Shown here in pieces: positions 1 through 11,713 of a stretch of 45,306 nucleotides of DNA. The translations under genes were made by a program, and so were the position numbers. Below the pieces are notes generated by a model. That model worked only from the letters and a program-made list of their open reading frames with translations, did not search any database and had not been told where the DNA came from. This stretch comes from Fomitopsis serialis (lineage: Eukaryota > Basidiomycota > Agaricomycetes > Polyporales > Fomitopsidaceae), in NCBI RefSeq assembly GCF_022376445.1, contig NW_025955286.1, positions 1 to 45,306 of the forward strand, read 5' to 3'. Every line of letters begins with the position of its first letter. Position 1 is the first letter of the stretch.

Positions 1-129
1 GGTTCGACGAGTACAGCATAATTTAGTTGCATGAAGTACACACGTACGTCCAACAACTTGTATTGAGTGGCAGCCCTGTTGCCAAATTCTGCCGCTAGTA
101 GTACTAGGCCGTAGCAGTACGCTCCGCCG

Positions 130-700
130 CCAACGACTCCAGGAGCTCCGGCGAACGAGGATACCTGAAGTCCACCTCGCGTCTGGGTCGACCTCCCTGC
201 CATGCTCGTCGACCGCCTTCGATAGGTTAAACACGGTAAGCAGGCTAGACACGTTCAGGGATAGAGATGTCTCGGCAAAGTGCTGGCCTGAACGCCCAAC
301 GAGGCTGTATCAGTAGGTTTCCGGGACACATAACGTAGACAAGCACGCACCTGGGCCTGAGATCCGCCGCCCGAATCCGAATGCGAACTTCCGGAGATCC
401 TGTTGCGGTTCGGGGCCAAGATAACGTTCAGGGTCGAAGGTGAAAGGAAAGGGATATAATGTCTCATCGTGAGCGATGGCCCTATCAATGAACCCAATGT
501 ATGCGTCGACGAAGTGGGCCTTGCTATACTTGTCAGATGTTTGCCCAGATTCCCGTTCACTTTAGAATGAGGTGGCTTTCGTATATGTCGTCCTGGGTGA
601 CAACATGCGGCAGACCTGGTACCGACGGGCCGATTTGCAGAGGTGATCAGTCTCTGTGATGTGCGAACCCTCGACAACGACCCGGGGACATCTCATTCAG
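130..700 (-). pseudogene. decayed 3' part of a cytochrome P450
   Basis: Translating the minus strand in pieces gives the C-terminal landmarks of a fungal P450. These are GLPHVVTQDDIYESHLILK near 595-535, then AHDETLYPFPFTFDPERYL near 480-420, then a heme-loop region FAFGFGRRISGPG near 390-350. After a short intron the reading resumes as QHFAETSLSLNV near 278-240. The usual PKG step reads LK followed by a TGA stop. The heme loop has Ser-Gly where the iron-binding Cys should be (FGFGRRxCPG), and the reading frame breaks before GLPH. The N-terminal two thirds of the enzyme are absent. I see no compensating frame, so this is a relic rather than a working monooxygenase. Confidence 0.75.
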
Positions 701-1221
701 CATGACAATCTTGGGTCGGGCTTTACAGCGGCTGCACTGTTTTCGGAACGATGTCATGGAGTTTGAACATGAGCGACAATGCGCTTAGATTACATGCATG
801 CCGCTCCAGCTCTGTAGAGCGCGGCGGCATCCATATTTCTGTTCATTGGATACATAAGCTACTATGTAGTAGTTGGGAGAATCACTTACCTCCCGCACTG
901 AAGTACTGATAGTTTAGCCACTGCCCGCGCCGTGTGAATTGAATGCTGCACATCCCGCATTCCAAATATGCCCTAGTCCCACGACAATTTGCACGGAGTT
1001 GTCGGGACGCAAAACGCCGTTTCGGCCTCATCGGTGGGAGGAGAGCAAAAGAGCAAAAGAGCACCGGGACGAGCAGACCTTCACTGCAGGCCGAAGGATT
1101 ATGGAAAGCTTATCACTGAGAAGCAGCCCTGTACGTGGAAACATTCAACAATGAACGCTATGAATGGATAGTAGCAAATAAAAACAGCACGCATAACGAG
1201 TCAATACCACCAGCAACCACC
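701..1221. other. intergenic, no gene seen
   Basis: This stretch separates the P450 relic from the 3' end of VPS18. Short open frames exist on both strands, but none shows a recognisable motif, a splice pattern or a good start. Confidence 0.5.
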
Positions 1222-4200
1222 TCATAATGTCCAACTGGAATCCACCTCCCCTGGCTGCACAAACGGCTTGTCCAAACCGGCTACCACGCTCTCGCACAAT
1301 GGACAGCTGGCAGCAAGCACGTCTTCCAGCTCTTTGCGCATCCGTTCTATTTTGACCGCGTCCTTCTCGCCACCAACGCGCTTCGTGGCACCGGTGCCTA
1401 TGCCGGGTATCCAGCCAGCAGGTGCAGTGACGACGCTGGCGAGCGCGTCTGGGATGATGAGGTCCCGTAGACGATCGCCGGCGGACAGGAGATTGCGCCC
1501 GAGCGAGGCAGCACCGCGAGTGCCATTCTGTGCAACGCCGAAGTTGGCGGATAGAAGTGTTCGTTGCGACGTGGGTTGTCGAGGGAGCGGTGTTGAGGGG
1601 TTCACACTGCCAGTGCGATCTAATGCACCTTTCTGCGTCAATTTCATCAGTTCCGATTGCACGTTGACGATGCGCCGGAGTGCGTGCGCGGGCAGGTACT
1701 CCTTCGTCTGGAAACGACGTTAAGGCCTCGCTTTAACATGAGTTGCCGGAATAAGTGACTTACAAGACCGATGAGACAGTCGGCATGGAAGGTATGTTGG
1801 CACGGGAAGACATAAAACTGTCTAGTGAAGAGCGCCTGGTGGCATACCGAGCACTTCTCCGTTGAATCGACGGTGATGAAGCGTTTCTGCAGGGCACTGA
1901 TATCCTGTTTGATAGCCTCGGCGTTGCGAGTTGCTTCGTCCATTTCCGCCTTCAACGTGTCGATGTGTGCAGAGTAGTCTTCGAGCGCGGTACATATCTC
2001 GTCCTTGAAGTCGTCGATAACAACGAAGTCAGGGAAGAACGGCAGTATGTCCTCAATCTTGAGTAACTCGGTGTTCTCCAGGAAACGCATAGCCCTATTC
2101 ATAAGAATAATGAGCAGAGTTTGCAGACCAGAACTTCGCGCGAACATACATCTTGATGTCTTGCTTGTCCTGTACCACGTACTTCGCGATCTTCAACCAG
2201 AGCTTCTTCCGTAACTGGTCGTCATCTTCGGGCATGTCGGCGTTGATCTTCGCCAGCTCCAGATCGCCCTTCTCGAGCGCAAGGTCGACGCTGCTTTCGT
2301 ATAGACCCATCTTTGAATAGATATGCACGCATGGCTGCGTCCGGCCTGACTGTTTGCACAACCGCAGTGCATAGTCAAGGTCATAGTACGGCTTGCCCGT
2401 AAGAGGATCTGATGGTGCTGATGACAGGAAACGTAGTAGGGGCGCATCGTCGTCAGGGTGGGTTGCGCCAGAGGAAGAGCTCGACGATGACTGAGTGGAA
2501 GGGGAGGCGTAGAAGGTGATGACGAGATTGTGGATGGTCGGTGCGGTGTTGCTTCGTTCGAAGATGACATGATTGAGGTATCGAATTGCCTGGTTGGGTG
2601 AAAGCGGATCGCGGGGTGCATGTTGCAACTGGAGGAGGGCGGGAATGAGTCGGATAGGGTCGAGGGATGGTTGGCGCAACCAAGAATCAACAGTCTCTTT
2701 TGGTGCGTGGCGAATAAGGACAGGGCCGAAACGATAGTACAAGTCCAGATTTGACTGAGCAAGGTTCGAGTAAGCAAGGTTCGGAACTGGGCACACAGGT
2801 GACTTACCTGTCGCGCAATGACATCGATAGCTTTCGTCCAATCTTCTTCGAATACCCAATGTTCAACTACCCTTTCGTGGTCACCCACGATCGTTGCGTA
2901 GTGAAGATACATATCGGTCCGCCCATGCCCTTGGATAAGTTCATACACCGTCCTGGGGTCCAGATGCGCCTATGGAGTGTCAGCGACCTCGAGATGTAAG
3001 CGGGTTATTAGGTACCTTGTACGTCTGGAAGAACTGTCGTAGGTCCTCCTCCAATATAATACGTTCGGCCCGCAGATTGTCAACGTCATGAGACACAGAC
3101 TCTGACGCTATGAGGTCGTCGAGCTCATTGCATTTGCTGAGGTAGAACTCTACGAGCCACGTCGCAAGCATCATCCTTTGAGACAGATCCTAGCGACGTC
3201 CTGTCAGCCCTTAAGTACGAGCCAGTGCGGGAAGATTGCCAACCGTTTTCCTGGTCCTTTCCAAGCGGGACGTGATATACGAACGAAGCGCATCCTTCTC
3301 ACCAACATCGAGGAATTTAAGGATCACTTCCTCAAAGCTAACCGAACATTGAGAGTAGCACTGTGCTGATTGGAAGTACCGAGCCTCGTCAAAGTACGCT
3401 TTCGCCTGGGCCGACATGACGTGGTCCCGTTGGGCTGCTGTCTGTCAGAGAATATCAGTCTGGCAGAACACGTAGAGCATTAACAACCAACCGTCGTATA
3501 CTGGAGAGCCAAGTCATACTTGCCCTTCTCCAGGTAGATCTTCCAGACGTCCCGATGTTCGTTTGCGACTACGAGCTCGAACAGGGATTGGTCTGTGTAT
3601 ACCCAGTATGTCTTTCGCACGGGGTCCGCAGTCATACCGCGTATCTCCTCGCTAGGTTTCTTATCCCAGAGGTCAGGTTTATCAACACCATACGCAGAGT
3701 GTGATAATCATACCAAAGGCAGCACTTCTTCGTAAGTCAATTGCTCATTCAAGTTCGAGATACCAATGACCTTGTCCCTGTAGAGGAGCATGAAGTGGAA
3801 CTCGGTCAACGCAACAGACAGTGGCATTGCCGACGCCATGGTACTCGGGTACGGGAGCAACTGAGCGCCATCGATCAAGTCGTCAGTGGTGGATTCGTAG
3901 TTCAGCGCCCCGTGGTATATACCAGGTTCTTGGAGTATTGCATGAGAAGGCTTCACAACGAACTGAGTTATCGAACGTACGAGTCATCCATCCGAGGTAC
4001 CTAGGCAAAGAGTTGGCTTGATCCGCGTTGGGGCCATACGTATGCAACTCGGAGTAGTCGACATTGCCAGGAAGTTCGGAGATTGCTTAGTTCTGCACCA
4101 TCAGTGCCGCTTATGCTACCGAAAGGGGGAATGACTGACTCGGTGCTGAATCCCTGTAGCTCGCGAACAACCCAAGGAACACCCGACCTCCATCATCGCC

Positions 4201-5038
4201 CCGTCTGTCAGGTATACCGACGAACTGGTATATTCTTGTCGGCGTAGTGATGACAACGTGGGCCTTCCGAGGATCTGCGGGCGGAAACAAGTCGAACTTG
4301 AGGCCAGTGACAGGCTGGCGCTCCGGAAGGCTGTAAACTGGTTGTAGGTACCTCTCTTGCGACTTGAAGAAGTCCTCCTCGGCGTCAAGCACGGCCTCAA
4401 AGATCGCGCCGCTCTTCGTTCCAACAAGCATCTCGCGCGTGGAGGTAGAATGGGAAGAGGCAAGCAGGGCAGGCTTGTTCCAAGCAATGCTCTCGACAAC
4501 CATCTTCCACGTCTTGAGCTGCCGTGGCTTCTTCCACCCCCGGTAGAGATACCAGTTCTCTCCCTGCAGAGAGGCAATGACGAGGTGCCTCCCAGAAGGG
4601 TCCAGGAAGAGCCTGTGAATGGAGAATTCATTTAGCTTGCGAGGAATTTGGATCTTGACAACCTGCTCGGAGCGCGAGAGTTCGATTTGTACGATGGTGT
4701 TATTGGAGAGTCCCATCGTCAGTACGTCCGACGAGACTGCAAGGGCCGATAATGGTGCCGGCAGGGTGTACTGTACACGGCCGAGCTCGAAGAGCGGCGC
4801 TGCGGGTACTGCGGCGTCAACCTGATCCTAGACAAGGGATTGAAGCTAGGAGTACATTGGTGAGAGTGTCACAGCTCACAGATGTTGCAAGACCGTCTAC
4901 AACTGCCTCATCTTCGTAGGACATTGGCTCAAATCCCTCATATTGGACCTGTGGCAGAGATGTGTGTGGAAGACCAGGCAGTCCCGCATGCTCAACAACT
5001 GTGTATTCCGAGAAGTTAGCAATGAAGTTGGACAGCAT
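1222..5038 (-). CDS. VPS18: Vps18, RING-tipped core subunit of HOPS/CORVET tethering complexes
   Basis: Vps18 (Pep3) is a class C core subunit of the HOPS and CORVET complexes that tether endosomes and vacuoles before SNARE fusion. The N-terminal part (about 5038-3700) has beta-propeller-like segments such as SIHRLFLDPSGRHLVIASLQ and TREMLVGTKSGAIFEAVLD. The middle is an alpha-solenoid with LYESSVDLALEKGDLELAK near 2310-2250 and LLKIEDILPFFPDF near 2070-2030. The C-terminus carries a RING-H2-like finger, CSVCHQALF...FPCQHTFHADC near 1855-1780, completed by CPLC near 1300 after an intron at 1708-1763. Another intron lies at 2095-2149. The ATG at 5038-5036 opens the first exon and the stop is TGA at 1224-1222. 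The length, about 1,050-1,100 residues after splicing, suits the family. Its 5' end is divergent from ureD. Confidence 0.9.
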
Positions 5039-5294
5039 TTATTCACGTACAGTCGTCGAGCATCTCCGCAAGGTGAGGTGAGCGTGAACAGCGGTGGTGC
5101 TGTCAGGTCTGAGTGTCAGGACGGTCGTGTAGCTGCAGCGCACACAGCGCGTCAGGATCACGTGGGCCCTCCTTACGGCGGTCGGGGAGCGCTGTGCCTG
5201 TCGTCTTGCGTCGATCTATGGTCGACAAGTATGCCTGGCTTGGTGCAGTGCTACGTCTATTAGTCTCGACTCTGTCTGTCCCTTCACCCTGAGC
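5039..5294. promoter_or_regulatory. shared divergent promoter region, VPS18 / ureD
   Basis: The 256 bases between the two divergent start codons must hold both promoters. I see no convincing TATA box. Confidence 0.4.
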
Positions 5295-6245
5295 ATGGAT
5301 CCGGGGACAGGTCGGATTGTCCTCCGCAAGCATGGCTCGGAAGCGACCTTCTCCGAGCTATCTTATGTTTATCCTCTCAAGCTACTGTCTCCACGTCTCT
5401 CACCGCGGGACGCCAGCGCAGTATACGTTGTTACATATGGCGGTGGCTTAGTAGGAGGCGACCGCGTCCAACTATCGGTCATTGTGGATGAGGGGGCAGC
5501 TCTAGTGATGTTGACCCAGGTTCGTCTATTACCTTGCCTCAAGATATTCCTCGCCCTTGATATATCGCTGTGCATACAGGGCTCCACGAAGGTTTTCAAG
5601 AACAGACCTGGACATAGACTCACCGCCCGCTCGCAGGGTACACTGTCCAACGCGGTTACCACACAAGTCCTGGAAGTCTCGATTGCTCGCGAAGGCGCGC
5701 TCTTCCTGCTCCCAGACCCAGTAACATGCTTTCGATCGGCAGCATACAATCAGTTGCAGGTATTTCGACTCGAGGCTTCCGCATCTCTCGTCCTCTTGGA
5801 CTGGGTGACATCTGGTCGCAAGTCTCGTGGCGAAGAATGGGTCTTCTCGAGATACTACAGCATGAACGAAGTGTGGATCAGCGATCGACGACTGGCGAAG
5901 GACATCATGCTCTTGGAGGAGCAGGAGACGATTCGTTCTTTGCCACCACGGACCCTGGCCGACTCTCTTGCGCCGTATTCATGCTATGCGACGCTCATCA
6001 TGTGCGGACCGCTAGTAGAGAGTACACTAGGTTCTCTCTCCGCAGAATACGGACGCACGACGGTGTTCAAGCATGCTTCTCCTCCAGAACTGCTGTGGTC
6101 GCTCAGCGCGATTGGAGATGGGGCGGGCTGCGTGGTGCGGGTGGCGGCGACGGAGACGGAGACGGTCAGGAACTGGCTGAACGAGAGGCTGGTGCCACTC
6201 GAGGGCGCAATGGGCCCTGACGTCTATCGCAGGGCCTTTGGGTAA
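5295..6245 (+). CDS. ureD: urease accessory protein UreD
   Basis: UreD (UreH) is the scaffold that joins UreF and UreG to apo-urease so that nickel can be delivered to the active site in the cytosol. The signature YVVTYGGGLVGGDRV lies at about residues 44-58. It is followed by the typical GAALVMLTQGSTKVFKNR segment, which becomes continuous once the intron 5520-5579 is removed. Later parts include EGALFLLPDPVTCF and YYSMNEVWISD. The start is ATG 5295-5297 and the stop TAA 6243-6245, giving about 296 residues, normal for fungal UreD. The intron is 60 bases and has no in-frame stop, so an unspliced message would still be translatable. The next gene is a ureide-type permease on the same strand. 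Confidence 0.9.
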   Translation: MDPGTGRIVLRKHGSEATFSELSYVYPLKLLSPRLSPRDASAVYVVTYGGGLVGGDRVQLSVIVDEGAALVMLTQVRLLPCLKIFLALDISLCIQGSTKVFKNRPGHRLTARSQGTLSNAVTTQVLEVSIAREGALFLLPDPVTCFRSAAYNQLQVFRLEASASLVLLDWVTSGRKSRGEEWVFSRYYSMNEVWISDRRLAKDIMLLEEQETIRSLPPRTLADSLAPYSCYATLIMCGPLVESTLGSLSAEYGRTTVFKHASPPELLWSLSAIGDGAGCVVRVAATETETVRNWLNERLVPLEGAMGPDVYRRAFG

Positions 6246-6689
6246 ACAAGAAGGCTCGGAGGAAGATCGAAGAGCATGAAGCCCGTACCGCCCATATCTC
6301 ACCGATCGAATCCACCGATCGCCCACAATGCCGCCCTTGCACGATCGGGTCGCCGACTACTGCGTGTTCGTCCGACTCAGGTCCTTGCCATGTCTCTTCC
6401 TGGGTGAGGCGGCTTCGCTCATCTTCAGTTCTCCGATTACGCCATGTGCAGTTAGCAGACCGTCCCTTGACGGAACATCATCTTGTGTGTACCGGCGTCT
6501 ACATTCCGAGGCATCTTCTTTTATCGCGCCAAGCGGACGTCTGGCCCTCAGGGCACCGCTGACCCGGTCGTCCTATCGTCGTGCAAACTCCACGATCTCC
6601 CTTATCAAAGTCATGACAGCATAAGAATGGCACCCTACAGCTGCGTCTCGTAGGTCCTGCTGCCTTCCTCCAGCCCGTCCTCCATAGCC
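6246..6689 (+). promoter_or_regulatory. intergenic / promoter of the permease, with GATA-type sites
   Basis: The 444 bases between ureD and the permease hold no convincing gene; a 98-codon frame at 6328-6624 lacks any motif. CTTATC at 6601-6606 (GATAAG on the minus strand) lies 84 bases before the permease ATG. TTATCG at 6531-6536 reads CGATAA on the minus strand. Both fit HGATAR, the site of fungal nitrogen GATA regulators. Their activity here is inferred. Confidence 0.4.
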
Positions 6690-8485
6690 ATGTCGCAATC
6701 GTTCAAGGCTGCGTCCGAAGACGAGAAGGTCCATGACCCGGAGGTCGCCTCCGTCGCGCAGGAGAGTGTCTACCGTCCCGAGGTAGATACTTCCGGCGTG
6801 AACGGGCGGAAGCTCATGTGGAAGATCGACTGGCACACCGTCCCATGGTTGGCGTTCCTCTATTTCCTCAACTCGCTTGACCGAGGAAACATCGGTAATG
6901 CGAAGGTCAGTCACGCAAACACTGAGCTCTGAATTATCTTTCACCTCCCGTCTCATACAGCTGTATGGACTTGAGAGCGCCCTCCACATAACGGACAAGC
7001 AGTATTTGATTGCGCTCACGGTCTTCTTCTTTCCCTACGCCCTGTTCGAGCTGCCCAGTAACATGGTTCTCAAACGATTGCGGCCCTCGCGATGGCTGGC
7101 ATTCATCTTGTTCGTGTGGGGCATGGCGACGACGCTGCACGGCGTCGCTCATAACTATGGCGGTCTCATCGGTGTGTAACTGTTTAGCTTCATCGAGAAC
7201 AGGCAAGGAAACTGACTCGTCCTTAGCACTGCGTGTGATTCTCGGACTGGCGGAGGCGGGGTTGTATCCTGGCATCGTTTACTACCTGTCCTGGTACGTA
7301 TGTCCTGCCCTTGACCCGTCTATAATACCAACGAAATCGTAGCTGGTACAAGCGCACTGAGCTGGGCACGCGAGTCGCTGTTTTCTTCACGTCCGCCACC
7401 ATCGCTGGTGCCTTCAGCGGCTTTCTTGCCGTCGCCATCGAAAAGATGGACGGCATCGGCGGCAAGCCTGGCTGGGCATGGATCTTCATCCTCGAGGGTC
7501 TCTTCACCGTCTGCTGCGCGGTCGCGACTTACTTCATCCTCTCCGACTTCCCCGACACCGCCAAGTTCCTGAGCGAGACTGAGCGCGTTTGGGTCATCCG
7601 CAAGCTGCGCGCAGACATGAAGTTCAGCGCCGCCGGCGAGAAGTTCAAGATGAAGTATGTCAAGCAGAGTTTGCTGGACTGGAAGACATGGCTTGCGATG
7701 GGTATCTACATGGGCTTCGACGGTCCGCTCTTCGCCTTCTCGCTCTTCACGCCGACGATCATCAACCAGCTCGGGTATACCTCGACTGACGCGAATCTGC
7801 TCTCCGTCCCTGTGTACGTATGGGGGTGCATTGTGACCGTCATCGTGGGCTTTTTGGGTGACCGTCTAGGCAAGCGGGCCGCCATCAACCTGTACGTCGT
7901 GACCTCTTCAGGCTGTTATACCTCTGTGCTTACGCGGCTCCAGGGCACTGTTCACCACAGGGCTGGTAGGCTACATCATCCTAATCGCGTCGACGAGCGC
8001 ACCACTGTCCTATCTCGCCGTATATCTAGCCATTGCCTCGATCTACCCCACAGTTCGTGAGTGTCACCGTCACATAGGCGACAGCGGCTCGTGTACTGAC
8101 CCTTTTCACAGCAAACTCCGTGGCATGGGTATCTAGCAATGTCGAGGGCTCGTACAAGCGTGGTGCGACACTGGCCATGGCCATCGGCTGGGGCAACATC
8201 AACGGTGCGGTCAGCTCGAACATCTACCGCGCCGTCGACAAGCCGTGGTACCGGCTCGGCCATGGCATCGTCCTCGCGTATATCGCCATCGGCTGGATAT
8301 CCTCGCTGGCCTTCTACTTCCTGCTCAAGCGCGAGAACGCTCGCAGGGAGGCGGGTGAGCGCGACGAGGTGATCGACGGCATTGAGAACAAGCACGCGCG
8401 TGAGGAGAATGGCCACTTTGCGAGTGTGGATGAGGCGAGAGAGGAGAAGGGTGACGAATGGAGCGGGTTCAGATACTCATTGTAG
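6690..8485 (+). CDS. MFS permease, Dal5/Tna1 (allantoate/nicotinate-type anion:cation symporter) family
   Basis: This is a plasma-membrane transporter of the family that takes up allantoate, ureidosuccinate, nicotinate and similar organic anions; the substrate cannot be read from sequence. The family start KIDWHTVPWLAFLYFLNSLD and RGNIGNAK are followed, after an intron at 6906-6960, by LYGLESALHITDKQYLIAL. Later come LPSNMVLKRLRPSRWLA, LGLAEAGLYPGIVYYLS, WYKRTELGTRVAVFF and WAWIFILEGLFTV. The C-terminal half has the family mark NVEGSYKRG with GWGNINGAVSSNIYR. I see about five introns, 12 predicted membrane segments and a charged C-terminal tail. The start ATG is 6690-6692 and the stop TAG 8483-8485. 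Position beside ureD suggests ureide or urea-related nitrogen uptake, but this is inference. Confidence 0.88.
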
Positions 8486-8847
8486 CATACTTCATTGCTA
8501 TATGATCGGAGGGGGGCCAAGCAGATATCCTTATTGGTAGATGTACAGATATTGCACAAAAAAACTCATTTCGCCGTCTCGACGGCTAGTCCAGTCGGGT
8601 GTGATGCGTTGAAACAGGAAGAATATGAAACGATTGACTGTTGTCGTCGACGTTGGACAACAGAACGCACTCGGTGAGACATTCTGCGGAACGTCGCGAA
8701 AGAGTGGATTGCTCTGGATCGTGAGTAGAGTGTTTATGTGTTGATATGCTATCTACAGATGCAGTTCGATACAGATGCGGCAGTCCAACGGAGAGAACCA
8801 TCCAACATGACTACAGACAACAAGAAGTCAGAATGCAGTCGGCAATG
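8486..8847. other. convergent 3' intergenic region
   Basis: This is 362 bases between the stops of the permease and the m-AAA protease. It should hold both 3' UTRs and polyadenylation signals. No gene is seen. Confidence 0.5.
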
Positions 8848-11388
8848 CTATAGCCTTGGCTCGTCCACTCGTGATGTCGCTGCTGGCGCAGGCGTCTCCT
8901 CACCAGGTGTCTCGAGTGGTGGTGGTGCACTGCTCTCCCGATTCCGGTTCTCGTCAAGCCACTTGTCCATATCGTCCTTGCGATTTGCGAACGGTCGTGG
9001 GCCCAGCAGCTTAATCATGTCCTCACTGGGAATTTTATGTCAGTGGACGTCACAGTCAACTCGCCTGAAGCAGACGGACCGAGTAATGACCTCCCGCTCC
9101 AGCAGCAGCTTGGCGACCTTCTCTACGTCCTCCTTGTGCTTTGTGAGAAGATCCCTGGTCCGCTGATGCGCAGTTCTGAAAGGATCGGTTCAGCCACCAG
9201 CCGCTGTATGTCTAGAATAACACTTACACAATCATCTTGCGGACTTCCGCATCCAACATCTCTCCAGTCTTCTCGCTGAACGGCTTCTGCCATCGCTCAT
9301 CGGAGGCACTCGCACCACCGTAGCTGACGGGCCCGACCACGTCGTTCATACCGTAGTTTGATACAGCCTCGAATGCTAGTCGAGTGATCTTCTGGAGATC
9401 GTCCTGCGCGCCGGTTGTGATGTTCCCGATGCCGAAGAAAATCTCCTCCGACACACGCCCACCGAGTGTCATGCATATCCGGTCCAGCATTTGAGGAATA
9501 GAGAGGAGGTAACGGTCGGGAGGAAGGTACTGGTGAAAAGTCATTGAATGCCCATAGTACCATGTGATAGCAAACTCACCTGCGCATATCCAAGTGCTCC
9601 TACGCCTCTTGGAATGATGCTGACCTTCAACAGAGGATCGGCGTGCTCCAAGAACCATCCGCAGATGGCGTGACCGGCTTCGTGGTATGCGACCGTCTTC
9701 TTCTCGTCGGGGCTCAGCAGTCTGCTCTTCCTCTCCAGGCCAACGATCACCCGCTCGATCGCACTTTCGAAGTCAGACTCTTCCACCGATTCGTGTCCAT
9801 TGCGGGCTGCATGCAACGCGCCTTCATTGCACACGTTGGCGATGTCTGCACCGGAGAAGCCGGGCGTGAGCACGGCGAGCTTGTGTGCAAACGTCTCGAT
9901 CTCTGGGAGTTTGTCGGACATCTTCAACGGCTTGAGATGTACCAAGAAGATCCCCTTGCGTCCGCCTACGTCAGGCCTGTCGATGGCTATGTGCCGATCA
10001 AACCGACCGGGACGCATGAGAGCAGGGTCCAGTACGTCTGCCCTGTTCGTACCCGCGAGCACTACAATGTGTTCGTGCGTTCCGAACCCATCCATCTCGA
10101 CGAGCAATTGGTTGAGCGTGTTCTCTCGCTCGTCGTTGCCGCCCATAGACCGTTTCGAGCCACGGGCTTTGCCAATGGCGTCGATTTCGTCAATGAAGAC
10201 GATTGCCGGCGCGTTCTTCTTCGCAGTCGCGAACAAATCGCGAACTCGCGATGAACCGACACCGACAAACATCTCGACGAACTCCGAACCGGACACAGAG
10301 AAGAAGGGAACATTCGCTTCTCCTGCTGTCGCCTTGGCCAGGAGGGTCTTACCGGTACCAGGAGGCCCGGACAAGATAGCACCGCGAGGGATCTTCGCAC
10401 CGAGCTTCTCGTACTTGGCGGGCTCCTTGAGGAAGGAGACGAACTCCATGATCTCTTGTTTGGCCTCGTCCATACCCGCAACATCCCTAAACTTGGTCTT
10501 CACCGCTGTGTCCTGGTTGAACATCTTTGCGCGGCTCTTACCGAAGCCCAGGACACCCCCACCACCTCCTGTCCCACCCGCCTTCCGTGACAGGTAGAAG
10601 AGGACACCCGCGAAGAGGAGCGTAGGTGCGAAGTTCAGCAGATAGCTGAAAGCGGAGACCTCGTCATGGTACGCGACAGGTATCCGCTCGTGTGAGGGGA
10701 TGCCCAGCTCGCGCTGCGCCTCGTCGACCTTGCGTTCGAACGCCTCGACCGACCCAATGGAGAAGTAGTAGTCCCCACCGCCAAGGGACGCGTTGGGATA
10801 CATCGCTCCCGTGGCATTTGAGTGCAGCTTGACGCGGACCTTGCTCCGGTTAACGACGATGAGTTTGTCGACCAAGCCCTTGTCGAGGAAAGCGGTGCGG
10901 AATTCCTGCCAGGTGATCTCGCGGGAGGTGCCGGTGGATGAATTAGAGAGGGCATAGAATACAGCGGCGGTCGTAGCGAGTATAATGAGTTGGTTGGGGT
11001 TGAAGTTGTTGTCATTATTAGGTGGAGGAGGGGGACGTTGCTCGTTCTGGTTAGAGTCCTTGTCGTCCCGGTGCTCCTCGTTCCCCTTCGTGTCTCTCTG
11101 CCTCTGCTGCTGCTGCTGTTGGTGGTACCGCTGGAAGAACCCTTCAAGGCCCTTCAACGGTTCCTCCTTCCGCTGCTCAGATGCACTCTGCTGCTCCTCT
11201 GATGCCTTCCCCTTCTCCGGGACCTCTCCGTCCTTCTTCTCCTCCGTCTTCTTGTCCGCGGGGGGCTTCTGCTCCGGCGAGGGCTGGTGCTCGCTGGGTG
11301 TAGCAAAGGTGCGAGTAAATCTTGTCCGTGCAATAGGAGCCAGTCGCCCGCGCCCGAGGGCGGAAGCACGGAGAGTACGAGTGAGCAT
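8848..11388 (-). CDS. mitochondrial m-AAA protease (Afg3/Yta12 type), membrane-bound ATP-dependent zinc protease
   Basis: FtsH-family proteases of the inner mitochondrial membrane degrade misfolded proteins and mature some imported ones, facing the matrix. ATG 11388-11386 opens a basic, Arg-rich presequence [15 protein letters not shown]; an in-frame ATG at 11424 would place 12 less suitable residues before it. A low-complexity charged stretch with a Gln run follows (near 11120), then two membrane segments ([14 protein letters not shown] near 10990-10940 and [17 protein letters not shown] near 10640-10590). The AAA module has GPPGTGKT (Walker A), [15 protein letters not shown] (Walker B) and [20 protein letters not shown]. 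The metalloprotease site HEAGH is near 9675. Introns near 9600-9540, 9230-9180 and 9080-9030 interrupt the 3' part, and the last exon ends [10 protein letters not shown] with TAG at 8850-8848. Which paralog, Yta10/Afg3 or Yta12/Rca1, is not settled. Confidence 0.92.
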
Positions 11389-11713
11389 GAGGGTTAGGGA
11401 GTAAGAGTGGGATGGAGGATGCACCCGCCCTCAACGCACGCAATCCACTGCGGCTTCAGCCCGGCTCTGCCCATCCCCGAAATGACTAACAGAGACCCTA
11501 ACCTAGGGTTCCACGGCACATGACCGCGTAAGCACGGCTTGACATACGTACGCGTCGCGGCTCGCGCGAACATCGATGTCGCTATTCACTCCCATCCTCT
11601 TCTCACTTGCATTCACCCGGGGTCGACCGCATGGATCTCCCGCATGGATCTCCAATATCTTCATTACATTTTTTGAGATCGGCATGACACTGTATGACTA
11701 TTCCTCACAACCT
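11389..11713. other. intergenic, promoter of m-AAA gene and 3' flank of phosphatase copy A
   Basis: I see no gene in these 325 bases. The part next to 11388 should contain the m-AAA promoter. Confidence 0.45.

Noticed and set aside
6328..6624. 98-codon plus-strand frame between ureD and the permease
   Set aside because: No motif and no splice context. It overlaps the expected promoter with GATA-type sites.
9643..10597. Long plus-strand frames opposite the m-AAA gene
   Set aside because: They are antisense shadows of a strongly conserved AAA protease exon, caused by GC-rich codon use.
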